Shown: positions 6,441 through 13,135 of the stretch, piece by piece | Layout of the letters: each line of letters begins with the position of its first letter | Position numbering within the stretch: position 1 is the first letter of the stretch | DNA from: Oscillospiraceae bacterium | Lineage (GTDB): Bacteria; Bacillota; Clostridia; Oscillospirales; Oscillospiraceae | Direction: 5' to 3' | NCBI GenBank assembly: GCA_017458825.1 | Contig: JAFSZX010000009.1 | Location: 1-37,941 of the forward strand | Length of the DNA stretch: 37,941 nucleotides | Notes under the pieces: model-generated | Told to the model about the DNA's origin: nothing | What the model saw: the letters and a program-made list of their open reading frames with translations, nothing else | Database searches by the model: none | Position numbers and translations under genes: made by a program

Positions 6441-7538
6441 TCATTCCTCTTCATATACGATGCGGATGTCGTTTTTTTCCGTAAGGTAGAGCAGGTTGCC
6501 GTAGGACAGGGAAAAATCCACCGTGTCGCCCACGCGGATTTCCCGCGCGCTATGGGTAACGTCCAGCACGCAGTGATCGGAGGAGGCGCCCCAGATCCGC
6601 ACTCCCCCGTCCCGCGGCAGGAGCGATTCCACCTCGCCCGCGTCGGCGCGCCCCAGCGCCAGCAACGCGCGGCGGCGGATCCCCTCGTCCACGTAGTGTG
6701 GCTTGCGCCCGAACGCGTCGATACACAACTGACCCTGGGGATAGCTGGGTTTTGTCTTGACCTCGATGACCTCGGCGGTGAGGGTGAACGTGTCCATCGC
6801 CAGATAGTCCATGTCCTCTATGTGCCAGTCGATCTGCAGATCCTTGCCCAGCAAAATGTTTTCACCGATCCGCAGATGGTTGATCCCCCGCGGCATCGTG
6901 CCGTTATGGATCAGCGGATAGGAGCTGGTGGCGCCGCCGGAGATGACCTCCAGCTTACGCCCCACGGCGGATTCCACGCGGCGCGCCAGCGCCAGAAGAT
7001 CGTTCATTTTCTCCACGGTGGGCTGTACCGAACCGACACAGCCCAGATTCACACCGATCCCCAGCAGACGGACGTGGGGAAGCTTGTTCTCTACGCGCAG
7101 GCAGACCTCCACCAGCTCGTCCTGCTCCCAGAAGCCCTCCCGCAGATCGCCCAGATCCGCCATGATGATCACGCTGTGGGTGCGCCCTTTTCGGGCGCAG
7201 ATCTCCTCCAGACGCAAAAGCGTATCCCACTCGCTTTGCAGTGACGTGTCGCACAGTTCTGTCACCGCTTCCGCTTCCGACGGCGCGGCGACGCGCAACA
7301 GTGTAAAGGGCGCCGAAACGCCGTCCGCCCGAAGCGCTTCAAACTGCTCCAGCCGACTGCTTCCCAGAGAGGCTGCGCCGCCTTGGAGCATGGCGCGTGC
7401 CACAGGCGCAAGCGCATTACAGCCCTTGACGACGCCGCAGACGGACACACCGTAACGGCGACAGCGTTCCACGATCTGCCGCGTGTTTTCCCGCAGTTTC
7501 GGCAGAGATACCGTAAGCGAGGGATATAGCCGCTCCAT
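6441..7538 (-). CDS. PLP-dependent alanine/ornithine racemase family protein
   Basis: A 365-residue protein with the alanine-racemase N-terminal (beta/alpha)8 fold. The PLP-binding lysine is K38 in VCGVVKGCNA. GVNLGCVG and ISGGATSSYPL match the conserved barrel loops of the alanine/ornithine racemase (Orr/YhfX-like) group, and MPRGINHLRIGENILLG is the phosphate-binding stretch typical of that group. It should interconvert L- and D-forms of an amino acid, with ornithine or alanine as likely substrates; the substrate cannot be read from sequence. The ATG at 7538 has AAGAAGGTG about 8 nt upstream; the GTG at 7547 overlaps that site. It has its own promoter, is divergent from pta, and leads a two-gene unit with the unknown membrane protein. 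No ornithine-degradation genes are nearby. Confidence 0.85.
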   Translation of the reverse strand: MERLYPSLTVSLPKLRENTRQIVERCRRYGVSVCGVVKGCNALAPVARAMLQGGAASLGSSRLEQFEALRADGVSAPFTLLRVAAPSEAEAVTELCDTSLQSEWDTLLRLEEICARKGRTHSVIIMADLGDLREGFWEQDELVEVCLRVENKLPHVRLLGIGVNLGCVGSVQPTVEKMNDLLALARRVESAVGRKLEVISGGATSSYPLIHNGTMPRGINHLRIGENILLGKDLQIDWHIEDMDYLAMDTFTLTAEVIEVKTKPSYPQGQLCIDAFGRKPHYVDEGIRRRALLALGRADAGEVESLLPRDGGVRIWGASSDHCVLDVTHSAREIRVGDTVDFSLSYGNLLYLTEKNDIRIVYEEE

Positions 7539-7584
7539 GCCCGACACCTTCTTTCCCGCGCGGCGTCATCGCCGCGTTGCGGTC

Positions 7585-7613
7585 ATTATACCATGATTTC
7601 CGCCGTCCGTCCA
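7585..7613 (-). promoter_or_regulatory. promoter of the racemase-family gene
   Basis: On the minus strand a perfect TATAAT (plus-strand ATTATA, 7585-7590) has TGG just upstream (extended -10). A weaker TGGACG -35 (7608-7613) lies 17 bp away. It is divergent from the pta promoter. Confidence 0.7.
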
Positions 7614-7668
7614 CGCTTTGGCGCATATTTTGCCGCAAAAATATCGCCGCCTGCCGCCGCGGGAAAAA

Positions 7669-7697
7669 TTGACAAGCCATCTGCGGGGTGCTACAAT
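7669..7697 (+). promoter_or_regulatory. promoter of pta
   Basis: A perfect TTGACA (7669-7674) lies 17 bp from TACAAT (7692-7697). Transcription would start near 7704, about 48 nt before the pta ATG. Confidence 0.85.
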
Positions 7698-7751
7698 AAA
7701 AGGCACAAAAGAACGCGCCACGCGCTCGAACAGATACGAGGAGGAAAAACC

Positions 7752-8735
7752 ATGTTTCAGTTTTTGATCGATCAGTTGAAGAAAAACCCCCGCAGGATCG
7801 TGTTTACCGAGGGGACCGACCCTCGCATTTTAGAGGCGTCCGCCCGGCTGCTCAGCGGCACCTTCCTGACCCCCGTTCTGGTGGGCAACCCCGCCGCGGT
7901 GCAGGCGGCGGCGGAAAAGGCCGGCTTCAATATCCGCGGCGCGGAGATCATCGATCCGGAGCAGTTTGACAAAATGGACGAGATGGTGGCTCTGATGGTA
8001 GAGCTGCGCAAGGGCAAAATGACGGAGGAACAGTGCCGCGCCGCGCTGAAAAAGGGCAACTATTTCGGCACGATGCTGGTGAAGATGGGCTATGCCGACT
8101 CCCTGCTGGGCGGCGCCACTTATTCCACCGCGGATACCGTCCGTCCGGCGCTCCAGATCATTAAGACCAAGCCGGGCAGCAAGATCGTGTCCTCCTGCTT
8201 TATTCTGGTGCGTCCGTCCGCTACCGGCGAACGGGAAGTGCTGGCGATGGCGGATTGCGCCATCAACATCAAGCCCAATGAGGACGAGTTGGTAGAAGTG
8301 GCGCTGGAAACCGCCAAGACCGCCAAGATCTTCGGCGTGGACCCCAAGGTGGCGTTTTTGAGCTACTCCACGCTGGGCTCCGGCGCCGGTGAGGACGTGG
8401 ACAAAATGCGCAACGCCTGCGCCAAGGCGAAAGCCGCCGCGCCCGATCTGGCGATCGACGGCGAGCTGCAGTTCGACGCGGCGGTGGATCCCCGTGTGGC
8501 GCAGACCAAGTGCCCCGATTCCAAGGTGGCAGGACACGCCAACACCTTCATTTTCCCCGACATCAATGCCGGCAACATCGGCTACAAGATCGCCCAGCGT
8601 CTGGGCGGCTTCGCCGCGTACGGCCCCATTTTGCAGGGTCTGAACGCGCCCATCAACGACCTCAGCCGCGGCTGTAACGCCCAGGAAGTGTATTCCATGG
8701 CGATCATCACCGCCGCGCTGGGTTTGGATCAATGA
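7752..8735 (+). CDS. pta: phosphate acetyltransferase
   Basis: Pta converts acetyl-CoA and phosphate to acetyl-phosphate and CoA in the cytoplasm, the step before acetate kinase in acetate and ATP formation. The 327-residue length fits the short clostridial class without the N-terminal DRTGG extension. The sequence opens with the family pattern (RIVFTEGTDPRILEAS), includes GGATYSTADTVRPALQII, and ends with the conserved GPILQGLNAPINDLSRG region. The ATG at 7752 has GAGGAGGAAAA upstream; the open frame extends back to 7593 but that part precedes the promoter. ackA is not adjacent. The next gene begins 1 bp after the stop codon. Confidence 0.95.
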   Translation: MFQFLIDQLKKNPRRIVFTEGTDPRILEASARLLSGTFLTPVLVGNPAAVQAAAEKAGFNIRGAEIIDPEQFDKMDEMVALMVELRKGKMTEEQCRAALKKGNYFGTMLVKMGYADSLLGGATYSTADTVRPALQIIKTKPGSKIVSSCFILVRPSATGEREVLAMADCAINIKPNEDELVEVALETAKTAKIFGVDPKVAFLSYSTLGSGAGEDVDKMRNACAKAKAAAPDLAIDGELQFDAAVDPRVAQTKCPDSKVAGHANTFIFPDINAGNIGYKIAQRLGGFAAYGPILQGLNAPINDLSRGCNAQEVYSMAIITAALGLDQ

Positions 8736-8736
8736 C

Positions 8737-9510
8737 ATGAGACTTCTCCTCATTCGCCACGGCGATCCGGACTATGAACATGACTGTCTGACGGCGCGGG
8801 GGCGGCAGGAAGCCGCCGCGCTGGCGGAGTGTCTTTGCCGCCAGAAGATCGACTATTTCTATGTTTCTCCGCTGGGTCGGGCACAGGAAACCGCCCGCTA
8901 TACGCTCCGCGCCATGGACCGCACCGCCGAAACGCTGGAATGGCTTCGGGAGTTTCCGGCACAGGTGGACATCAACGGCGTGCCGGCGTTGCAGGACGCC
9001 TATCCCGATACGCCGAAGAATGCGGACGGCAGTTTCCGCCGCCGGATCGCATGGGATATGCTTCCGCGCATCTGTTGTGAGCAGGAGATCTACCGCACGG
9101 AGAACGGCTGGCGGCAGAGCCTTGTGGCGCAGCACAGCGACATGGAGGCGGTCTACGATCGGGTTTGCGCCGGACTGGACGAGTTGCTGTCCCGTCACGG
9201 TTACGTGCCGGAAAACGGCTGTCTGCGGGCACAGCGTGCCAACGACGATACCGTTGCCTGCTTCTGCCATTTCGGCATGATCTCCGTGATCTTGTCCCGT
9301 CTGTGGGGCGTGTCGCCCTTTGTGCCGTGGCACAACACCGTCGTTCTGCCCACCGGCGTAACGGAGCTGTACACCGAGGAACGGGAAGAGGGTCTGGCGC
9401 ATTTCCGCTGTACCCGTCTGGGGGATTGCGGACATCTCTATGCCGCCGGAATCGAACCCGCCTTTTCCGGCCGCTACTGTGAGCGCTTTACCGATGATAC
9501 GCTCCATTGA
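8737..9510 (+). CDS. histidine phosphatase family protein
   Basis: A 257-residue member of the histidine phosphatase (phosphoglycerate mutase-like) superfamily. The phosphohistidine motif RHG is at residues 7-9, YVSPLGRAQETA supplies the conserved arginine, and CFCHFGMISV carries the second catalytic histidine. The tail is longer than in simple cobC/gpmB-type enzymes. The substrate cannot be assigned. The ATG lies 1 bp after the pta stop codon with no clear ribosome site of its own, so it is probably translated by coupling from pta, which hints at a role tied to phospho-metabolite levels. Confidence 0.85.
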   Translation: MRLLLIRHGDPDYEHDCLTARGRQEAAALAECLCRQKIDYFYVSPLGRAQETARYTLRAMDRTAETLEWLREFPAQVDINGVPALQDAYPDTPKNADGSFRRRIAWDMLPRICCEQEIYRTENGWRQSLVAQHSDMEAVYDRVCAGLDELLSRHGYVPENGCLRAQRANDDTVACFCHFGMISVILSRLWGVSPFVPWHNTVVLPTGVTELYTEEREEGLAHFRCTRLGDCGHLYAAGIEPAFSGRYCERFTDDTLH

Positions 9511-9520
9511 GTTGCATCAA

Positions 9521-9557
9521 AACAAGAGAGCCGCGGCGATGCCGCGGCTCTCTTGTT
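9521..9557. terminator. bidirectional intrinsic terminator, 17-bp stem
   Basis: AACAAGAGAGCCGCGGC (9521-9537) pairs perfectly with 9541-9557 around GAT. The outer pairs give a U-rich 3' side on both strands. It sits between the convergent histidine-phosphatase gene (plus) and the second TSUP gene (minus) and serves both. Confidence 0.85.
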
Positions 9558-9559
9558 GT

Positions 9560-9928
9560 CTATTGCGGTTTCTTTTTCTCCAACAGCGTCACAACGCCGG
9601 TTATCAGCAGAAATACGCCAAACGGGCGGCGCAGAAGCTCCGTATCCAGCCGGACGGATAAATACGCGCCCAGCGCGGCGGCGGGCAGACCCCAAATCGC
9701 GGCAGGGCGGATCACACGCTTGTCCAGCAGTCCGTTTTTCCTGTGTTCCAACAGTCCCAACGCGGCGGTGGGCAGGAAATACAGCAGGTTGATGCCCCGG
9801 GCGGCGGCAGGATCTACCCCCAGGAAAAGCGTCATAATGAGCAGAAGAAGCGTGCCGCCGCCTACGCCCCAGGCGGACAGGATGCCGGTACCAAACCCTG
9901 CCAGCAGCGGTAACAGCCACGTTTTCAA
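9560..9928 (-). CDS. TSUP (TauE/SafE) family half-protein, C-terminal type
   Basis: A 122-residue, four-helix membrane protein equivalent to one half of a TauE/SafE (TSUP) anion exporter. The repeat signature GFGTGILSAWGVGGG opens the protein. The start is inferred as TTG at 9928, whose last two bases overlap the TGA of the preceding half (TTGA). No Shine-Dalgarno sequence is visible, so it may depend on reinitiation after the first half or on a -1 frameshift. The two halves together equal a normal 240-residue TSUP transporter. The substrate is unknown; the family moves sulfite, sulfoacetate and related anions. Confidence 0.75.
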   Translation of the reverse strand: MKTWLLPLLAGFGTGILSAWGVGGGTLLLLIMTLFLGVDPAAARGINLLYFLPTAALGLLEHRKNGLLDKRVIRPAAIWGLPAAALGAYLSVRLDTELLRRPFGVFLLITGVVTLLEKKKPQ

Positions 9929-10278
9929 AGGAGGTACCGTGCGCCGCCGTAGAGCAAAAAGACGGCGAAGATCCGCCGCAGCCACACCACCGGCACCTTT
10001 CTGAATACTTTGCCGCCGACCAGTCCGCCGAAAAGGCCGCCCAGCAGGTACGGCGCCGCCGCCGCCGGATCCAGCGCCGAGCCGACGGCGTATATTCCGG
10101 CAGACAGCACGCAAAACGGCAGGATCACCGCCACGCACTCTGCAAAGGCGCGGCGCTCCTCCTCGCCGCACCAGCCCCGCAACAGCGGCACCAGTACCAT
10201 GCCGCCTCCGCCGCCGAACAAGCCGTTGATGATACCGCCGCACGCGCCGCTTAAGCGCAGACGCCACCGTTTGCCCAT
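9925..10278 (-). CDS. TSUP (TauE/SafE) family half-protein, N-terminal type
   Basis: A 117-residue membrane protein with about four helices and the TSUP repeat motif GGIINGLFGGGGGMVLVPLL near the N-terminus. The ATG at 10278 has AAAGGAGGG about 10 nt upstream. It ends in GGARYLL and overlaps the second half by 4 bp. Such half-length proteins are expected to pair, either as a heterodimer with the next gene product or as one polypeptide after a frameshift. It lies 67 bp downstream of the DUF1540 gene and probably shares its transcript. Confidence 0.8.
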   Translation of the reverse strand: MGKRWRLRLSGACGGIINGLFGGGGGMVLVPLLRGWCGEEERRAFAECVAVILPFCVLSAGIYAVGSALDPAAAAPYLLGGLFGGLVGGKVFRKVPVVWLRRIFAVFLLYGGARYLL

Positions 10279-10304
10279 AAAACGGCGCCCTCCTTTCCCC
10301 CTAT

Positions 10305-10340
10305 GTAGGGCGGCGCAACGCCGCCGCCTGGGAACCCTAC
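10305..10340. repeat. G+C-rich nested inverted repeat between the DUF1540 and TSUP genes
   Basis: GGCGGCG (10309-10315) pairs with CGCCGCC (10319-10325) around CAA, and an outer GTAGGG (10305-10310) can pair with CCCTAC (10335-10340). The two pairings compete for two bases. No T-run follows on either strand, so it is not a standard terminator. It may be a remnant of a dispersed intergenic repeat. Confidence 0.45.
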
Positions 10341-10345
10341 GCCGG

Positions 10346-10537
10346 TCAGATCTTCTTGAAACTGCGGCAGTCGGTGCATTGATCCACCGTCGGGTCGGAT
10401 TCATGGGTGCCCACGTGGATGGCGTGCAGACCGCAACGGTTCACATCCTGACAGTGGTGGGCACAGTTGGTCACGGTACAGCTGATGGCGCTGTTGGGCG
10501 TGCAGGGGAATCCCTCGTTGGTATAGGTGTCGTTCAT
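10346..10537 (-). CDS. DUF1540 domain protein (small Cys-rich)
   Basis: A 63-residue cytoplasmic protein with the DUF1540 pattern: SAISCTVTNCAHHC, a middle cysteine (C35), then a C-terminal CTDCRSF. Cysteines are at 12, 20, 25, 29, 35, 54 and 57, with several histidines, which suggests metal (probably zinc) binding. The function is unknown; DUF1540 proteins are common in spore-forming Clostridia. The ATG at 10537 has AGGAGG 9 nt upstream; an in-frame codon at 10561 falls inside the mgtE terminator and is rejected. Confidence 0.85.
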   Translation of the reverse strand: MNDTYTNEGFPCTPNSAISCTVTNCAHHCQDVNRCGLHAIHVGTHESDPTVDQCTDCRSFKKI

Positions 10538-10558
10538 GGTGCGTTTCCTCCTGAAAAG

Positions 10559-10591
10559 CAATAAAGTCAGGCGTCTTGCCTGACTTTATTG
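10559..10591 (-). terminator. intrinsic terminator of mgtE
   Basis: CAATAAAGTCAGGC (10559-10572) pairs perfectly with 10578-10591 around GTCTT. On the minus strand the 3' arm is U-rich and is followed by GCTTTT. It lies 36 bp after the mgtE stop codon and just before the DUF1540 ribosome-binding site. Confidence 0.8.
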
Positions 10592-10626
10592 TTATCCGGA
10601 TATTGAAAAAGTATACACGCCGTATC

Positions 10627-12000
10627 CTACAGTGCCAGAATATGGGAGGCAAACTGAAAATAGATCAAAAGGGACAGCGCGTCCACAATGGTAGTGATGA
10701 ACGGCGACGCCATCACCGCCGGATCCAGCCCGATCTTTTTTGCCAGCAACGGCAGTGTACAGCCCACGAACTTTGCCACCGCCACCGCGCACACCAGCGT
10801 CAAACACACCACGCCCGCCACCAGCGGCGAGAGCGCCACGTTGCCCAGAAGCATCCGGTCCACCAGCATCATCTTGGCAAAATTGGCGACCGCCAGCACC
10901 GCGCCGCACAGCACGGCGACACGGATCTCTTTCCATACCACCTGAAAAATATCGGCAAACTCCACCTCGTCCAGGCTCAAGGCACGGATCACCGTAACGC
11001 TGGCTTGGGAGCCGCAGTTACCGCCGGTGTCCATCAGCATGGGGATATAGGCGGTCAGCACCGGTACCACCGCCAGGGAGTTTTCAAAGCTGGTGATGAT
11101 CAGTCCCGTAAAGGTGGCGGAGACCATCAACAGCAAAAGCCACGGGATGCGCGCCCGAAACGTATCGAACACGGAGGTTTTCAGATACGGCTTATCCGTC
11201 GGCGTAATGGCCGCCATCTTCTCGATATCCTCGGTCGCCTCTTCTTCCATAACGTCCATGGCGTCGTCTACGGTGACGATACCGATCAGACGGTTTTCCC
11301 CGTCCACCACCGGCATGGAGAGGTAGTCGTACTTGCTCATGGCCTGCGCCACGACTTCCTTATCGTCCAGCGTGTTGACGGACACCACGTTGGTATCCAT
11401 CAGATCGCCGATCAGATCGTCCGCCTCCGCCAGCAGCAGGTCCCGCACCGTCAGCACGCCCAGCAGATGGCGGGTGGAATCGGTGACGTACAGGGTGTTG
11501 ATGGTTTCCAGCTCGCCGCCCTGGCGCCGGATCCGCTTCAGCGCGTCCTCCACCGTCATGTCGGCCTTGAGGCTCAAATACTCCATGTTCATGATGGAGC
11601 CGGCGGAATCCTCCGGATATTTGAGCATTTCATTGATGGATTTGCGCATTTCCGGCGTGGCCTTGTCCAGAATACGGATCACCACGTTGGCAGGCATCTC
11701 CTCCACGATATCCACCGCGTCGTCCAGATACAGCTCATCCAGCACTTCTTTCAGCTCCGTGTTGGAAAAGCCGTTAATGAGCATTTCCTGACTGTCGCTC
11801 TCCAGCTCTACGAACACCTCCGCCGCCAGCTCCTTGGGAAGCAGGCGGTACAAAAGGGGCATGGTCTCCTCGCCGCCCTCTTCCAACAGCACGGCAATAT
11901 CCGCCGGCTCCAGGGGAAGCAACAGCTCGCGGATAGAGGCGTACTGCTTACTTCGCAGGTATTCCCCGATTTTCTCCAGATATTCTTCCCGCTCAAACAT
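10627..12000 (-). CDS. mgtE: magnesium transporter MgtE
   Basis: MgtE is a homodimeric Mg2+ channel. The 457-residue protein has the expected order: an alpha-solenoid MgtE_N domain (about residues 1-125, with EPADIAVLLEE and MPANVVIRILDKATPE), two CBS domains (about 130-255, with NTLYVTDSTRHLLGVL and MPVVDGENRLIGIVT) that sense intracellular Mg2+, and five C-terminal helices (about 280-457) including the pore sequence YIPMLMDTGGNCGSQAS. The ATG at 12000 has AAAGGAGG 10 nt upstream. Expression is controlled by the M-box riboswitch and terminator directly upstream. Confidence 0.95.
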   Translation of the reverse strand: MFEREEYLEKIGEYLRSKQYASIRELLLPLEPADIAVLLEEGGEETMPLLYRLLPKELAAEVFVELESDSQEMLINGFSNTELKEVLDELYLDDAVDIVEEMPANVVIRILDKATPEMRKSINEMLKYPEDSAGSIMNMEYLSLKADMTVEDALKRIRRQGGELETINTLYVTDSTRHLLGVLTVRDLLLAEADDLIGDLMDTNVVSVNTLDDKEVVAQAMSKYDYLSMPVVDGENRLIGIVTVDDAMDVMEEEATEDIEKMAAITPTDKPYLKTSVFDTFRARIPWLLLLMVSATFTGLIITSFENSLAVVPVLTAYIPMLMDTGGNCGSQASVTVIRALSLDEVEFADIFQVVWKEIRVAVLCGAVLAVANFAKMMLVDRMLLGNVALSPLVAGVVCLTLVCAVAVAKFVGCTLPLLAKKIGLDPAVMASPFITTIVDALSLLIYFQFASHILAL

Positions 12001-12026
12001 GGAAGATACGCCTCCTTTCTCACCAT

Positions 12027-12062
12027 AAAAAAGACTCCGCAACGTCCGGTATCGTTGTGGAG
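12027..12062 (-). terminator. riboswitch-controlled terminator ahead of mgtE
   Basis: CTCCACAACG and CGTTGCGGAG on the minus strand (12053-12062 and 12035-12044) form a stem with a single A-C mismatch. A TCTTTTTT run follows (12027-12034). It lies between the M-box aptamer and the mgtE ribosome site and is the expected OFF-state structure at high Mg2+. Confidence 0.8.
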
Positions 12063-12256
12063 CGGTTGTTCAACGGGGCGCACGACGGTGCCCCTTACCG
12101 TTACAAGCTTTAGCATCGCAGGGCGGTGAAACTGCGTTAGATGATACCTTGGTTTCGATATCGCCTGTTCAAACCCTCTCATGGTGTCTCCACCACTCCG
12201 CGGCAGCAGTCCGTATCCCTTGCGGTAGCCTTACCTACCGGACGATATGTAATTCT
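12063..12256 (-). ncRNA. M-box (ykoK) Mg2+ riboswitch
   Basis: The minus-strand leader of mgtE contains M-box consensus elements in order: GGTAGGTAAGGCTACC, then ATACGGACTGCTGCCG, then GTGGAGACACCATGAGAGGG, then TTTGAACAGG, and near the 3' side GATGCTAAAGCTTGTAACGG. These match the conserved core that binds several Mg2+ ions. The predicted transcription start (about 12256) sets the 5' boundary; the 3' boundary is approximate. The intrinsic terminator at 12027-12062 completes the expression platform. Spurious ATG codons in this region do not make genes. Confidence 0.88.
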
Positions 12257-12262
12257 ACGGTT

Positions 12263-12291
12263 ACTTTAAAACAAATCCTCGCGTCTGTCAA
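12263..12291 (-). promoter_or_regulatory. promoter of the M-box/mgtE transcript
   Basis: On the minus strand a perfect TTGACA (plus-strand TGTCAA, 12286-12291) lies 17 bp from TAAAGT (plus-strand ACTTTA, 12263-12268). The -10 box is weak, but the position exactly fits the start of the riboswitch. Confidence 0.65.
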
Positions 12292-12336
12292 CCCCGCAAA
12301 GAAGATTTCCCCCGTCCCTCGGAACAAAAATTTCGC

Positions 12337-12365
12337 TTGTGGGGCGCTGGATTCTATGGTAAAAT
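12337..12365 (+). promoter_or_regulatory. probable promoter of the radC-uvrBA unit
   Basis: TTGTGG (12337-12342) lies 17 bp from TAAAAT (12360-12365), with a TATATA stretch just after. Transcription would start near 12372, about 60 nt before radC. No convincing LexA box was seen here. Confidence 0.5.
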
Positions 12366-12433
12366 ATATACTTACCTTATACCGTCCGCGTTCCAGCGCA
12401 CGAACGCGGCGAACTGTACGCAGGAGGCAGGAT

Positions 12434-13135
12434 ATGGGCATACACGAAGGACACCGTGAGCGCCGCCGGAAGCTCTATGAAAAGGCAGGTCTGGACGCCT
12501 TCGCCGACCATGAGGTGCTGGAGATGATCCTCTTTTACGCGCTGCCCCGCCGCGACACCAATGAGCTGGCGCATCAACTGATCAAAACCTTCGGCTCCTT
12601 GCGGCGCGTTTTGCTCTCGCCGACGGAGCTTCTGGCGCAGATACCGGGCATCGGAAATAACGCGGCGGTACTGCTGTCGCTGTTCGGGTCGGTCTACGAG
12701 CGTCTTGCCCGTCCGGAGCCGCCTAAAAAGATCCTCGGTTCCCTGTCGGCGGCAGGCGCCTTTTTCTTCGAGCTTCTCAAGGACAAGCAGGAGGAGTGCC
12801 TGTACGCTCTTTGCGCCGACAGCAAGGGGCAGGTCAAGGAATGCCGCCTGCTCTCCAGCGGTTCCAGCAACATTGTGGAGGTCAGTACCCGCGTGGCGAT
12901 CCAGCAGATCATGATCTCCGGCGCCACGATCATCGTCCTGGCGCACAACCATCCCAGCGGCGTAGCTCTGGCGTCGCCGGAGGATATTGTCGCCACGCGC
13001 CAACTGCAGACCACGCTGCAACCCATGGGCGTACAGATGCTGGATCATTTCGTCGTTTCCAACGACGATTATACCTCTATGCTGCAAAGCGGTTATCTCT
13101 CCCCGGCGAAAGGAGCGCTCTATGCCGGATTTTAA
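12434..13135 (+). CDS. radC: RadC family JAB-domain protein
   Basis: A 233-residue RadC/YeeS-type protein. The N-terminal part has a UPF0758 helical region and a helix-hairpin-helix ([16 protein letters not shown]). The C-terminal JAB/MPN domain carries the metal motif with H171, H173, S181 and D184 (HNHPSG...SPED), so the zinc site is intact. The biochemical role is unsettled; a DNA repair link is historical. The ATG at 12434 has AGGAGG upstream. The open frame extends back to 12149, but that part crosses the riboswitch region on the opposite strand. The stop codon overlaps uvrB by 14 bp. Confidence 0.93.
   Translation: MGIHEGHRERRRKLYEKAGLDAFADHEVLEMILFYALPRRDTNELAHQLIKTFGSLRRVLLSPTELLAQIPGIGNNAAVLLSLFGSVYERLARPEPPKKILGSLSAAGAFFFELLKDKQEECLYALCADSKGQVKECRLLSSGSSNIVEVSTRVAIQQIMISGATIIVLAHNHPSGVALASPEDIVATRQLQTTLQPMGVQMLDHFVVSNDDYTSMLQSGYLSPAKGALYAGF

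Noticed and set aside
9920..9935. prfB-like CTT TGA +1 frameshift site between the TSUP halves
   Set aside because: CTT TGA is present, but a +1 shift does not enter the frame of the second half; a -1 shift or reinitiation would be needed.
10576..12129. 517-residue open frame on the plus strand
   Set aside because: It is antisense to mgtE, crosses its terminator and leader, and shows His/Gln/Arg-rich shadow composition.
11808..12182. 124-residue minus-strand frame beginning with MRGFEQ inside the mgtE leader
   Set aside because: Its first part coincides with conserved riboswitch bases and it continues in the wrong frame through mgtE.
12149..12433. long N-terminal extension of radC
   Set aside because: It overlaps the M-box leader on the other strand and precedes both the likely promoter and the AGGAGG site at 12422.
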